This document shows, piece after piece, positions 1 through 7,096 of a stretch of DNA of 10,109 bases. The notes beneath the pieces were generated by a model, which saw only the letters and a program-made list of their open reading frames with translations, made no database searches and was not told the DNA's origin. Source of the DNA: Echinostoma caproni (taxonomy: Eukaryota > Platyhelminthes > Trematoda > Plagiorchiida > Echinostomatidae); contig UZAN01000411.1 in the NCBI GenBank assembly GCA_900618425.1, positions 1-10,109 on the forward strand. Reading direction: 5' to 3'. The stretch's first letter is position 1. Each line of letters begins with the position of its first letter. The translations under genes were made by a program, and so were the position numbers.

Positions 1-2
1 CT

Positions 3-428
3 CAACGATCATCAGAGATGGAATGTGCTGCGGCCATGAGAAACTCCCGCAAGCTGTTCCATCTCATCCGGATCACCGGTTGAAAAGCATTGGATGTGGG
101 TGAAACGATCTATGAAACTGATGGTTCGCCCATTAAAAATTAACTGCAACGTCTTGTACGCTGGGAGCAGCACTTTGAGGCACAATTTAACTGGTTATCA
201 GCGTCGGCTTCTCCCGCAGATATTCCGGCATACGTCCTATAGTCTGTTTCAACAGACTCACCTTCTGAGGCGGAAATCCGTACAGAGATCTAAGCCTTGG
301 GACGTCACAAAGCGCCTGGCTCTGATGGGCTTTCTCCAGCTTTATTTATAGATGGTAGAATAAAACTTCCTAGAGACTTGATGGCTTTGTTCTATAAAGT
401 ATGGCACAGTGAGCAGGTCACCTCCTCT
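3..428 (+). pseudogene. Decayed non-LTR retrotransposon reverse transcriptase fragment (linker and start of RT domain)
   Basis: Reading codons from base 3 gives about 142 residues that look like the linker between the endonuclease and reverse transcriptase of a jockey/RTE/CR1-type element, plus the start of the RT domain. Visible pieces in order are RKLFHLIR near 45-68, GETIYETDGSPI near 99-134, RWEQHFEAQFNW near 159-194, an EAEIRTEI stretch just before 291, and the RT-type motif KAPGSDGLSPALF at 309-347. A segment ending VWHSEQV (399-419) follows. The same frame is broken by stops at 81-83, 141-143, 240-242 and 291-293, so the copy is dead. Only a small part of a normal ORF2 is present: the upstream endonuclease would lie outside the window and the catalytic RT motifs downstream are absent. 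The match is by recognised family pattern; the exact clade cannot be settled by eye. The + strand ORF at 94-351 is another frame of this same piece and is not a gene. Confidence 0.8.
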
Positions 429-457
429 TGTTGTTGTTGCTGTTGTTGTTGTTGTTG
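428..457. repeat. TTG microsatellite
   Basis: Four TTG units, one CTG interruption, then five TTG units. It starts exactly where the reverse transcriptase homology of the preceding retrotransposon fragment stops. It therefore either expanded within the dead element or marks the site of a deletion. Confidence 0.95.
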
Positions 458-1470
458 AGTGGCTTAGAATGGTCCCGTTCGATGAACCGAGTGCGCTGAT
501 CCATTTCCGGTCGGCACCCCCGGGTTAAGTCAAAGGTCACGACCAGTTTGGTGGGTTACCTCAGTTTTAGGCCAAGGAAAACGAAGTGACTGAACAAATC
601 GCTTTTGAGATTTAAAGAACGGATTGAGTGGTAAATGTCACCGCCTCCGCTATAGTAAGGTACGGCTGACGAACAGGTTCAAAGGGATTTGTTGGTACTT
701 TGTAGGTCACTTTGAATGCGTCCTTATTTGCATCATACCCTGTGTCTGCATGATGTTACACAGCTGCACTCACAATCATTTGACTTTTACCCGTACTTAC
801 TCAGGCCGGTTTATGCTCCTTGATGCCTTGCGGTGATTGTCTGATCAACCTTCCCAAATAACATGTTTAACACGAGCAAAAAATTGATAAATGATCACAG
901 ATTAGGATAGGTTGGTAATATGTCTTTAGGATTCGCGTGGATCACCTGTCGGCTGGTTAATTGGATACGTAGCTTTTCAGCTGGAAAACCAGGGGCGATG
1001 GCGCTTTTTCTAATAACTCACATTTATGTCATTGAAAAGCGGATTTTGTGAAGAGCTATTTCCTTTTCAGTGTCATCAGTACTGCCCCTGGAGGCTGATC
1101 TGTCAGATTCTTTAGAATGAATAGTTAGAAATAACTATTGTCTCAGAGTGTTTGCCTTACATTTTCAAGTTCCTGGGACAAACAGTCCTCTGAACAAATT
1201 CTCCCTGCTCGATAGACAAGAGCTTTACTAAGTTTATCTAATGCTCTAGAATCAAAAAACTGGCAAAATGTTAATGTTGCCAGATTTATGTTGGTTTACG
1301 TTAGACACATCGTTTCACTGCTCTTCTGTAGCACACGTAGGAAGTGAAACTTGTCTCAAAAAGAAAATATTATCCACATACCAGCAGTAGAATTATAAGC
1401 TTCTTGTAGTTTCTTTTAAGTCCCCATCTTCCAACTGGGCAACAACTAATATAGGCTAAATAGGCTCAAG
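458..1470. other. Unassigned stretch without a recognisable gene
   Basis: I see no coding pattern here. The first 100 bases are GC-richer, with a CG-containing run near 480-525, and may be more decayed repeat. The remainder is AT-rich with stops in all frames. A short + frame at 624-836 (70 codons) has no recognisable domain and no conserved-looking composition. An imperfect direct repeat of the nuclear-receptor half-site type lies at 527-539. Confidence 0.6.
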
Positions 1471-2409
1471 AGCCTATAGCACCCATTGCAAAGCTGTCAG
1501 TTTGACGGTATGTCTCCTCCGTATGGATGTTATGTTAATTCCAGAGAAATTTTTTTGAAAACAAGCTTTGTTCACTATCGTATTTCTGAATAATTTTCTT
1601 CTTAAAAAGACATTTTGAAAAGGTACACGAATTATGAAGCTTTCACCAATAAAGACTTCAGATCGTGTCAAAATAAATAAATCACTAGTACAGCTAAATA
1701 TGTGAGCTACATTTCAAAAACAAAAGAGCACAGGAATTGTAATTCATTTTCTGTGCATGGAATGCAACACTCATCTGACATTTGTTGATTTGAGAGACTG
1801 ATAATTAGGTCTCCAATGGACGCAAGTGGTTTGTAGTCGGGAATTTTTGACAAGTAATAAACGAAAGTTTGAAGACACTTCTTTCACCCTAAAGATGGCA
1901 GCACGATGGATGGGGTAATCGGATGGTATTGTGAACTGCCAAGACGTTGTTAAAGAAATCAAACGAGGATAGTATTGTCCTCACTGTAATTAGAATGATG
2001 CTACACATGAGATCAATGCAGGCAAGCCCCCCCCCCGTTGGAATTGTGTGATGTTTCACCAGCAATCTCTAGGCTATTCTCATTATTTATTTGAAAGCAA
2101 CTTGATGCAGATGACAAAAATTTCAACTGAATTTAGCTTTACAAGGAGTAAAACGTCCAGTTCTTTTTTATCAAATAATACTCGGTATTTTTTTCTTTTT
2201 GCATCATTGATTTTTCGTGCGGCCACTTATTTAATGAGATCTTGAACCTGGACGACAACCGACTTGGCCCTCTGATCACAATAATGTGCAATCTATCCCA
2301 GTGTTGAGTAGCACTCTGCCTACCTAGTTCATCTGATTGACAAAAATAAGTATTTCTATAATTTAATCATGGTACAAAAAACACGTTGCGATGCGAAACC
2401 AGTATGAAG
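1471..2409. other. AT-rich unassigned stretch, includes a C10 run
   Basis: No gene is recognised. Minus frames at 1474-1671 and 1771-1962 and the + frame at 2048-2245 are 63-65 codons with no family resemblance, and AT-rich DNA of this length produces such frames by chance. A homopolymer of ten C residues lies at 2027-2036. Composition changes to GC-richer from about 2410. Confidence 0.6.
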
Positions 2410-3015
2410 TGTATGAGATAACCGGTAGGAGTAGCACCTCTAACTGGAGGGCTATCGGCCCCTTTGGGGCATCCTCCTTTCTTTGGTCTCCACCAGGCGC
2501 CCAAATCTCACCTGTGGCTTCAAGAAGCTTTTTGGATGCAACAGCGGCCATACCCCGGTAAACCGCTCGACAGGCGGACTAAACCAGGTTGAGGGTGACC
2601 GGGAGCTCAACTCCCTGTGAGTCGGTGTCTGACGTACGTGTTGGGTGGACGAAGTCACCTTCGCGACTCAACGGGCGGTGACTCCGTACTCATTAGGGAT
2701 GCATGGATTTATGTTCAGCTCGGAACTACCGATGGCGTATGAGATCCCCCAAATGGCCACCGGAAACCATGCTCCATCTTCCTGCTACCTTGCAGTTAGC
2801 AGCTGGATGTGCAAAAGCTAGAAATGCCACCTCGACCCAAAGCCGGGTGATGCTTTGGACGTTTCCTGTTCCTAACTCCCAAGAAACTTCATGCATATTC
2901 ACTTGATATTCATGAATCCGGCTTATCCTGTCCCAGGAACCAGCCGCTGTAAAGAGTAAAGAGAGAGAAACCAGCACATGCGTTTTTCTCATTATTACAA
3001 GCAATAAATAAATCC
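2410..3015. repeat. GC-richer block, probable interspersed repeat of unidentified family
   Basis: This 600-base block differs sharply in base composition from the AT-rich DNA on its left. It holds several small self-complementary runs, for example GCCCC/GGGGC at 2458-2470 and GGGAG/CTCCC near 2600. On the + strand it ends with an AATAAATAAATCC-type sequence at 3004-3014, as the 3' end of a retroposed element often does. The minus strand has long frames (2726-3145 with 139 codons, 2452-2658 with 68), but their translations show no domain I recognise. I infer a LINE untranslated region or another retroposon. A noncoding host segment of higher GC is possible. Confidence 0.4.
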
Positions 3016-3064
3016 GGACACTTGTTGCATGGATCGATGGGAAGTTCATTTGTCTACAACACAG

Positions 3065-3132
3065 GACTTTTGACCGGCTCTGAGGAAATCTGTCTTTCAC
3101 GTGTCGAACCATACTCGACGTACGAATTCCGT
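3065..3132 (+). other. Possible fibronectin type III exon fragment (or chance resemblance)
   Basis: In the frame with codons at 3067, 3070 and so on, the sequence reads LLTGSEEICLSRVEPYSTYEFR. Its end matches the pattern of strands E-F in fibronectin type III domains: a hydrophobic residue, x, P, x, T/S, x, Y, E, F, R. A candidate splice acceptor (TTTGTCTACAACACAG) ends at 3064 and would give a phase 1 boundary, which is common for such exons. No good donor follows, because the frame runs directly into the CA microsatellite at 3133 and reaches a stop at 3214-3216. No other part of the domain, such as its early tryptophan, is visible nearby. It could be a dying exon, a real exon whose end is obscured by repeat expansion, or coincidence. 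Confidence 0.22.
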
Positions 3133-3148
3133 CACACACACACACACA
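3133..3148. repeat. CA dinucleotide microsatellite (eight units)
   Basis: Eight CA units lie directly behind the fibronectin-like stretch. In that frame they read as alternating His-Thr, so any earlier coding boundary here has been obscured. Confidence 0.95.
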
Positions 3149-3216
3149 TCCCTCCGGCCCCCGAGGAAACCAAAGGCATATTGATGGGCTGTATTTCAGT
3201 GGCCAGCCAAGGATAA

Positions 3217-3671
3217 AAGAAATTGTTTCTTGACCTATGTGTATTCGGAAATTATTTGATTGGAGCGTAAAATAAAATGAAGTATGTCAAGTCTATACAT
3301 TGATTTGTTAAAAGTTGAACACGGGGCTCTTTTGATGTCATTGTAGCAAACGTACCGAGTACCAGAAAAACCGCTACTGAGTTTGTTTATAATAAGAAGC
3401 ATATATAAACCTACAGATTGTTGAAATAACCTTGTATAATTTATTAAGGTGTTCATTTTTATTACCCTCTCCCTGTTGTGTGCGGGTCAAATGGAATTAG
3501 GATGCATTAGATAATACTCCTGCAAACACCTATTCAAAAAGTTTACATTGAATGTTCTTCGGCACACTGGATTGATGATAAAGAACCAGTGCATTGGCCT
3601 CCATAGATGCATTTCCTACATAATCATTGATGGCTTTGAGAGTTAGTAATATATATTAGAGGGACGAATAG
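3217..3671. other. AT-rich unassigned stretch
   Basis: I see nothing convincing here. The minus frame at 3235-3456 (73 codons) has no recognised domain and lies in AT-rich sequence. Confidence 0.6.
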
Positions 3672-3739
3672 GTTGTGATCCCAGTGACCTCACCGTCCCA
3701 GATAGAATATGTGGGATGGTGAGGTCATTGGGATGCAAC
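3672..3739 (+). repeat. Long inverted repeat, strong stem-loop with 11-base loop
   Basis: The left arm 3672-3700 and the right arm 3712-3739 are complementary over about 27 pairs, with a loop of 11 bases (3701-3711). The only flaws are an extra base near the foot of the stem (around 3676-3677) and two positions that would be G-U pairs in a + strand RNA. On the minus strand those two positions would be A-C mismatches, so the fold is better as a + strand transcript. It could be a small palindromic transposon remnant, a microRNA-like or siRNA-generating hairpin, or a simple inverted duplication. Pairing does not continue beyond the arms. Confidence 0.75.
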
Positions 3740-3788
3740 GCTCGGCAAACCAAGTGGATGCTTGCAGGTCAGCAGACCTATAATACAT

Positions 3789-3837
3789 GTTTTTCTTTTC
3801 ATTTTACTTCCTTCTATTGAATATACAAATATACAAA
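3789..3837 (-). mobile_element. SINE (or partner LINE) 3' tail fragment, reverse orientation
   Basis: The reverse complement matches the 3' end of the SINE copy at 6908-7096: the same order of a TATATTCAATA-type segment, then GGAAGTAAAATGAAAA, then an A-rich run. Only the last 45 or so bases are present. The body and tRNA-like head are missing on the side where they should continue (after 3837), which is occupied by an AGGG-rich tract to about 3852. Such 5' truncation is usual for retroposition. Because SINE tails are often copied from a LINE, the source could also be the partner LINE. Confidence 0.65.
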
Positions 3838-3854
3838 GGGAGGGAGGGAAGGAA

Positions 3855-4740
3855 CTAATAAAGTCAAACAAGCACTGGAAAACCTTAGCGACGCATTTGT
3901 GACACGATGAGGGTTCATTTGCACTTTGGTTTCACGTATCCCTCACCAACCTTCCTAAGGAACACAAGAGAAACTAGGATTCTTGTGTTTTAACACGATA
4001 AAATGAGTATTATTCTCTATTTGGGCATCATTCGTCCACTGTGCAGGCACATTGTTATTTCTGATGCAGATTTTGAACAGTCGTTTTCGGAAATGCCTGC
4101 AATGGTGTCCGCAGTTTCCATCAGTTTCACGTGCCTACCGTAATTGAGCTGGACGGCACGTTTATATCTAATGCTAATCTGAGTGTGCCTTCCAATTGTG
4201 TGCTGATGGCAAAATGTTTAGAATTTTATCCCTTAAAAATATAAGTTTAGCATTCGAGCACGGTAAACTGAACCACTGTGGGACTAAGGATAATGAAGAA
4301 TAAGGTATTAGAGATATGAAGTTGTTGTGAGGCTGACAGCACAGTGTTAAGTCAGTATTTTTTATGATTCGTGGTTAACCTCCGATTGCGTAAACGAAAT
4401 GAGCAACTGAGTAGAATCAAAACTTGCATGAAACCGGAATCTATAGGAAGTTCACTGAAGTTTATTAAAATGAGAGAAGTAAACTGGTACCATTTTGTAA
4501 AGTTGCTTTATGTCGCGCATACTAAAAGATGAGGAAAAACAGCTTCTTACTTTAACCCGTATGAGTAAAGTCAAAGATAGACAAAAAGACGTTTCCGGGT
4601 TTTCTTGAGGGTAGGTAGAAAATTGTGGAAAAGATGGTGAAAAATACAAAAATCGGAGGAATTTAACAACTCACATTTCGATTCATCACCTTAACTGATG
4701 TGAGCCAAATTACGACAGAACGTGTTTTCTTTTTGTATAT
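3855..4740. other. AT-rich unassigned stretch with one small hairpin
   Basis: No gene is recognised. The minus frame at 4452-4649 (65 codons) has no domain. A small stem-loop lies at 3961-3989, with nine pairs (AACACAAGA/TCTTGTGTT) around an 11-base loop. It is too short to claim a function. Confidence 0.55.
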
Positions 4741-4890
4741 AACCCGGGGTGGGGACAAATCGTAAACGATCATCCACGAGGTAGTGTCGTATGATCTCCA
4801 ACTTGTTGCTATTTTGCCTTCTGTGATACACCGGGGGACACAAAGTGCCGGGTAGATCTGCTCGGGTGCCTGACAAAATACTTGAGTTTG
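4741..4890. other. GC-richer island, possible old repeat
   Basis: Runs of CCCGGGGTGGGG and CACCGGGGGACAC stand out from the AT-rich surroundings. Minus frames at 4663-4932 (89 codons) and 4691-4894 (67 codons) overlap it in two different frames. Neither translation shows a domain I recognise, and overlapping frames in a GC island are expected from the lower stop density. A decayed transposable element is the likeliest reading, but no terminal repeats were found. Confidence 0.3.
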
Positions 4891-5324
4891 ACAAGAGACA
4901 CTCCTTCTGTTGGCCGCCTTGTTGGATTTCATAGTTGTTAATTGTGGGTTACAAATACTCCGTCTTTACTGGCACCAAAGCTGTGCCATAAAGGTAGCTC
5001 AAGAAATAGTGCACTGTTTGATGTTCTCGCCAGTGTTTGATTCTAGTTTGTGGTGGTAAAAATATAAATGCCTTAGCATGGAATTATTTGAGGAAAAACA
5101 TTTTAACTGCACATAATCGTAGGTGGAAGAGCTTTCCGGTATAAATCCTATTATGATGGTGAAATTATAATTTGGTCAAGCGTGTAACCTATGTAAATGC
5201 TTCTGGTTTTCTGTGATCATTCTCTCTTCCTCTTGGGCAGTTTTGCATTAGAAGTGATGCATAGTATTTTTGTGGTATAGAGGACGTTTATAAAACGTTT
5301 TCAGGCAAAACATTCACCGGGTTT
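4891..5324. other. AT-rich unassigned stretch
   Basis: I see no gene or clear repeat. The sequence just left of the SINE (5280-5324) does not recur after its tail, so no target-site duplication is evident. Confidence 0.55.
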
Positions 5325-5331
5325 GCGGTGG

Positions 5332-5342
5332 TGGCCAGGTGG
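5332..5342 (+). promoter_or_regulatory. RNA polymerase III A box of SINE copy 1
   Basis: TGGCCAGGTGG matches the tRNA consensus TGGYNNARNNG at all but one fixed position (G in place of the A). It begins directly after the 7-base acceptor strand, the position of tRNA base 8. Confidence 0.8.
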
Positions 5343-5373
5343 TTACGTCACCAACTTGTGACCTGGGTGTCCG

Positions 5374-5384
5374 GGTTCGAACCG
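5374..5384 (+). promoter_or_regulatory. RNA polymerase III B box of SINE copy 1
   Basis: GGTTCGAACCG matches GGTTCGANNCC except at the last base, and lies 31 bases behind the A box, a normal distance for TFIIIC binding. Confidence 0.85.
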
Positions 5385-5505
5385 CTCCGCCGCCCGTCTT
5401 CCCTGTTTCTGTATTTTCTTAGGCAGCCTTTGTATGGCCACAGCCCCCTTCCTGAATATTGACTGTACATTTATATAATCAATAAATAAAAAAGGAAGTA
5501 AAAAG

Positions 5506-6170
5506 ACACACAAGATACATAGTAAAATAGATTAAAATCCGTTTAGATCGGCCCTCCCTAAAAACTTTTCCAACATTCGTCAGCTCCAGATCAAACGGAT
5601 CGGTCGGAAAATTACTCGGAGGCGATTGAAGTCACCACCATAAAAATTTGGGTGAATCATGAACGTTATAAGTTGAAGGTGTTGATAAATTTGCTTAGCA
5701 CTTGATATCAAGGATGACGGTCTAATGAAAACGGTGTGTTTGAAAGAGTTCGGTACACACCTAACTGTAAGCTATCACATTTGTCTCCAAATTTGGGTAA
5801 GGTTTGAAAAATTTATCTTTCTCAAATATTATGTCACTTGGATGCACCGATGCGATTTAGAAGGAATAAGTTCAGTTGACTCTGTGAGGGCAGGTTTTCA
5901 GCAATATTAAGGTGTTAATGATGATTCTTCAAACCAGATTGTTCGCCCAGCTGCTCGGCTGCTAAGTATAAGACAGACAAACGAAACAAACCGGTACTGA
6001 ACTGGGATAAACGCACGCTGACTCTTCAGTTAAGTGCATTTTAGTAATGCCTTATTGTTGTGGTATCACTGTTCAATGTTAATCGGAGAAATGCATAACA
6101 AAACGTAAAAAAGGAAACTCAAATGTCCGGCAGGTTTAATATTATCTAGGGTATTTTTTATTACACACCC
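5506..6170. other. AT-rich unassigned stretch
   Basis: No gene is recognised. The + frame at 5725-5910 (61 codons) has no domain and no sign of splice sites that would make it an exon. Confidence 0.55.
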
Positions 6171-6173
6171 ACG

Positions 6174-6300
6174 TGTGTCGAACCCCATAGTCATGGGGAT
6201 CTGCTGTTCAGTGGTAACAGCGGTAACCCCGGGACTTGGAGTGGTAAATCACATAAGGCTCCGATAGGTTAGGCGTGGTATTGAACCGGACAACAACAGA
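6174..6300 (-). repeat. Second tRNA-like segment with two more B-box-like motifs (decayed)
   Basis: On the minus strand, GGTTCAATACC (6277-6287) and GGTTCGACACA (6174-6184) each match the B box consensus at all but one fixed base. The string CGCTGTTACC occurs here 28 bases before the 6174-6184 box. The same string occurs 26 bases before the B box of the neighbouring head at 6305-6407. The right-hand part of this segment therefore looks like a second, diverged tRNA-like head. A six-pair hairpin with a 7-base loop (6203-6221) recalls an anticodon arm, but the base before the would-be anticodon is not T. No convincing A box or acceptor stem is present, so I do not call a tRNA gene. Confidence 0.45.
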
Positions 6301-6333
6301 GCCGCCTACCACCAAAGTCGGGTGGCGGTGGCA

Positions 6334-6344
6334 GGGCTCGAACC
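6334..6344 (-). promoter_or_regulatory. RNA polymerase III B box of reverse-strand SINE head
   Basis: GGTTCGAGCCC on the minus strand fits GGTTCGANNCC exactly. Confidence 0.85.
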
Positions 6345-6386
6345 TCGGACAATAAGGTCCAAAGAACGCCGGTAACAGCGACAAAA

Positions 6387-6397
6387 CCACTGCGCCA
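6387..6397 (-). promoter_or_regulatory. RNA polymerase III A box of reverse-strand SINE head
   Basis: TGGCGCAGTGG on the minus strand fits the TGGYNNARNNG consensus at every fixed position. Confidence 0.82.
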
Positions 6398-6589
6398 CCA
6401 CCACTATTTGGAGTGATTAAAATACACCTTCGCAACTGTGTCATCCAAAACACAAAGTAAATTCAACAAAAATGCTTGGAACATTGCATGGTTGTTTTAA
6501 ACTTGATATGGTCTCATCGGCCATTGACGTAAGTTAACAATTTCTTGTCATTGTCTCAAGGTGCTCTCTATCAACAGATAATGTATGGA

Positions 6590-6770
6590 TGCCTCAGGCG
6601 ATAAACATCACTGTATTATCACCCCGGATGAAATGAAGTCGAGTTCCAAAACCAACTCTTAACTTCTCCCATTCTCTATTTGCTGTATGGTAGCCCTTAA
6701 ATTAGCCGCTTTACTCTCACTGAAAATTGTATTATTTTTTCCAATAAATGCAGATGAAATCAAAAGATTT
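6590..6770 (+). mobile_element. tRNA-derived SINE, old and strongly diverged copy
   Basis: The copy follows the same order as the one at 6908-7096. A TATCACCCCGGA segment (6617-6628) matches 6939-6950. Next come a ruined B box (near GTCGAGTTCC), a CTTCTCCCATT body start, TGCTGTATGGTAG (compare TGTTGTATGGCAG), and CTGAAAATTGTAT followed by CAATAAATG. The A box is not recognisable and the GGAAGTAAAA tail is reduced to GATGAAATCAAAAG. The copy is older than the other two and should be transcriptionally dead. Confidence 0.65.
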
Positions 6771-6914
6771 GAAAAGATATTTGCAATTGGTATTCGACAT
6801 GTTTGTTCAATTCTTTCTCAACTACACATATGCTAGAAAAAATGAAATCAAGCTCATTTAATTGAACGTTTTTTGCAATGGTTACTTGAGGCGCTAGTCG
6901 CGACTTGGCGGTGG

Positions 6915-6925
6915 TGGCCCGGTGG
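6915..6925 (+). promoter_or_regulatory. RNA polymerase III A box of SINE copy 2
   Basis: TGGCCCGGTGG matches TGGYNNARNNG except for G in place of the A, the same deviation as in copy 1. The shared change suggests that it belongs to the family's source gene. Confidence 0.8.
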
Positions 6926-6957
6926 AAATGTCACCATATATCACCCCGGAGGACGAG

Positions 6958-6968
6958 TGTTCGAATCC
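6958..6968 (+). promoter_or_regulatory. RNA polymerase III B box of SINE copy 2
   Basis: TGTTCGAATCC matches GGTTCGANNCC at all but the first base, and lies 32 bases behind the A box. Confidence 0.8.
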
Positions 6969-7096
6969 CACCACCACCGCCTGACTTTCCCCATTTGTGT
7001 GTTGTATGGCAGTTCTTTAATGGGCTGCTTTCCCGTTCCTGAAAATTGTATCTTTGTGTATATTCAATAAAAAAGGAAGTAAAATGAAAAAGAAAA

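Larger units (their letters stand above)
5325..5505 (+). mobile_element. tRNA-derived SINE, copy 1 (complete head, body and A-rich tail)
   Basis: A non-autonomous retroposon of about 180 bases. The head begins GCGGTGG, the 5' acceptor strand, followed at once by an A box at 5332-5342 and a B box at 5374-5384. The segment CCGCCGC at 5387-5393 can pair with the acceptor strand, with one G-T pair. The body (about 5395-5465) contains TTGTATGGCC, comparable to TTGTATGGCA in the copy at 6908. The end is an AATCAATAAATAAAAAAGGAAG tail near 5477-5498. The head would be transcribed by RNA polymerase III; movement would need a LINE reverse transcriptase. The family is inferred from structure, and I cannot match it to a named one. 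Confidence 0.85.
6305..6407 (-). mobile_element. tRNA-derived SINE head, reverse strand, without the family tail
   Basis: The best promoter of the cluster: an A box TGGCGCAGTGG and a B box GGTTCGAGCCC, both full consensus matches, separated by 42 bases. The seven bases before the A box (GTGGTGG) can pair with a CCGCCAC segment behind the B box, as in an acceptor stem. The head resembles copies 1 and 2 to about the CGACTTT at 6311-6317 (read in reverse). After that the expected body and GGAAGTAAAA tail are replaced by unrelated GC-rich sequence. It may be a truncated copy or a different SINE family sharing the head. The minus-strand ORF at 6208-6453 simply crosses it. Confidence 0.7.
6908..7096 (+). 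mobile_element. tRNA-derived SINE, copy 2 (complete)
   Basis: Same family as the copy at 5325-5505. The acceptor strand GCGGTGG (6908-6914) pairs perfectly with CCACCGC (6974-6980), and together with neighbouring bases the arms extend to about 11 pairs. A and B boxes follow at tRNA spacing. The body contains TTGTATGGCA and CTGAAAATTGTAT. The 3' end is TTCAATAAAAAAGGAAGT followed by AAAATGAAAAAGAAAAG. No clear target-site duplication is seen. The ORFs on both strands here are chance frames. Confidence 0.86.

Noticed and set aside
94..351. 85-codon + strand ORF
   Set aside because: It is a shadow frame of the reverse transcriptase fragment, whose true frame (with stops) gives the family motifs.
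2726..3145. 139-codon minus-strand ORF, the longest in the window
   Set aside because: No recognisable domain, and its start lies in the CA microsatellite. The frame lies across a GC-richer repeat-like block where stops are rarer, so length alone is not evidence.
3961..3989. Nine-pair hairpin as a regulatory RNA element
   Set aside because: Short stems of this kind are common by chance in AT-rich DNA and nothing nearby suggests a use.
4663..4932. 89-codon minus-strand ORF
   Set aside because: It overlaps another minus ORF in a different frame within a small GC island, and neither resembles a known family.
5325..5397. Functional tRNA gene
   Set aside because: A and B boxes and an acceptor-like stem are present, but no convincing anticodon arm or T stem can be built, and a SINE body and A-rich tail follow.
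6208..6453. 81-codon minus-strand ORF
   Set aside because: It crosses a tRNA-derived SINE head and its A and B boxes; the translation has no domain.
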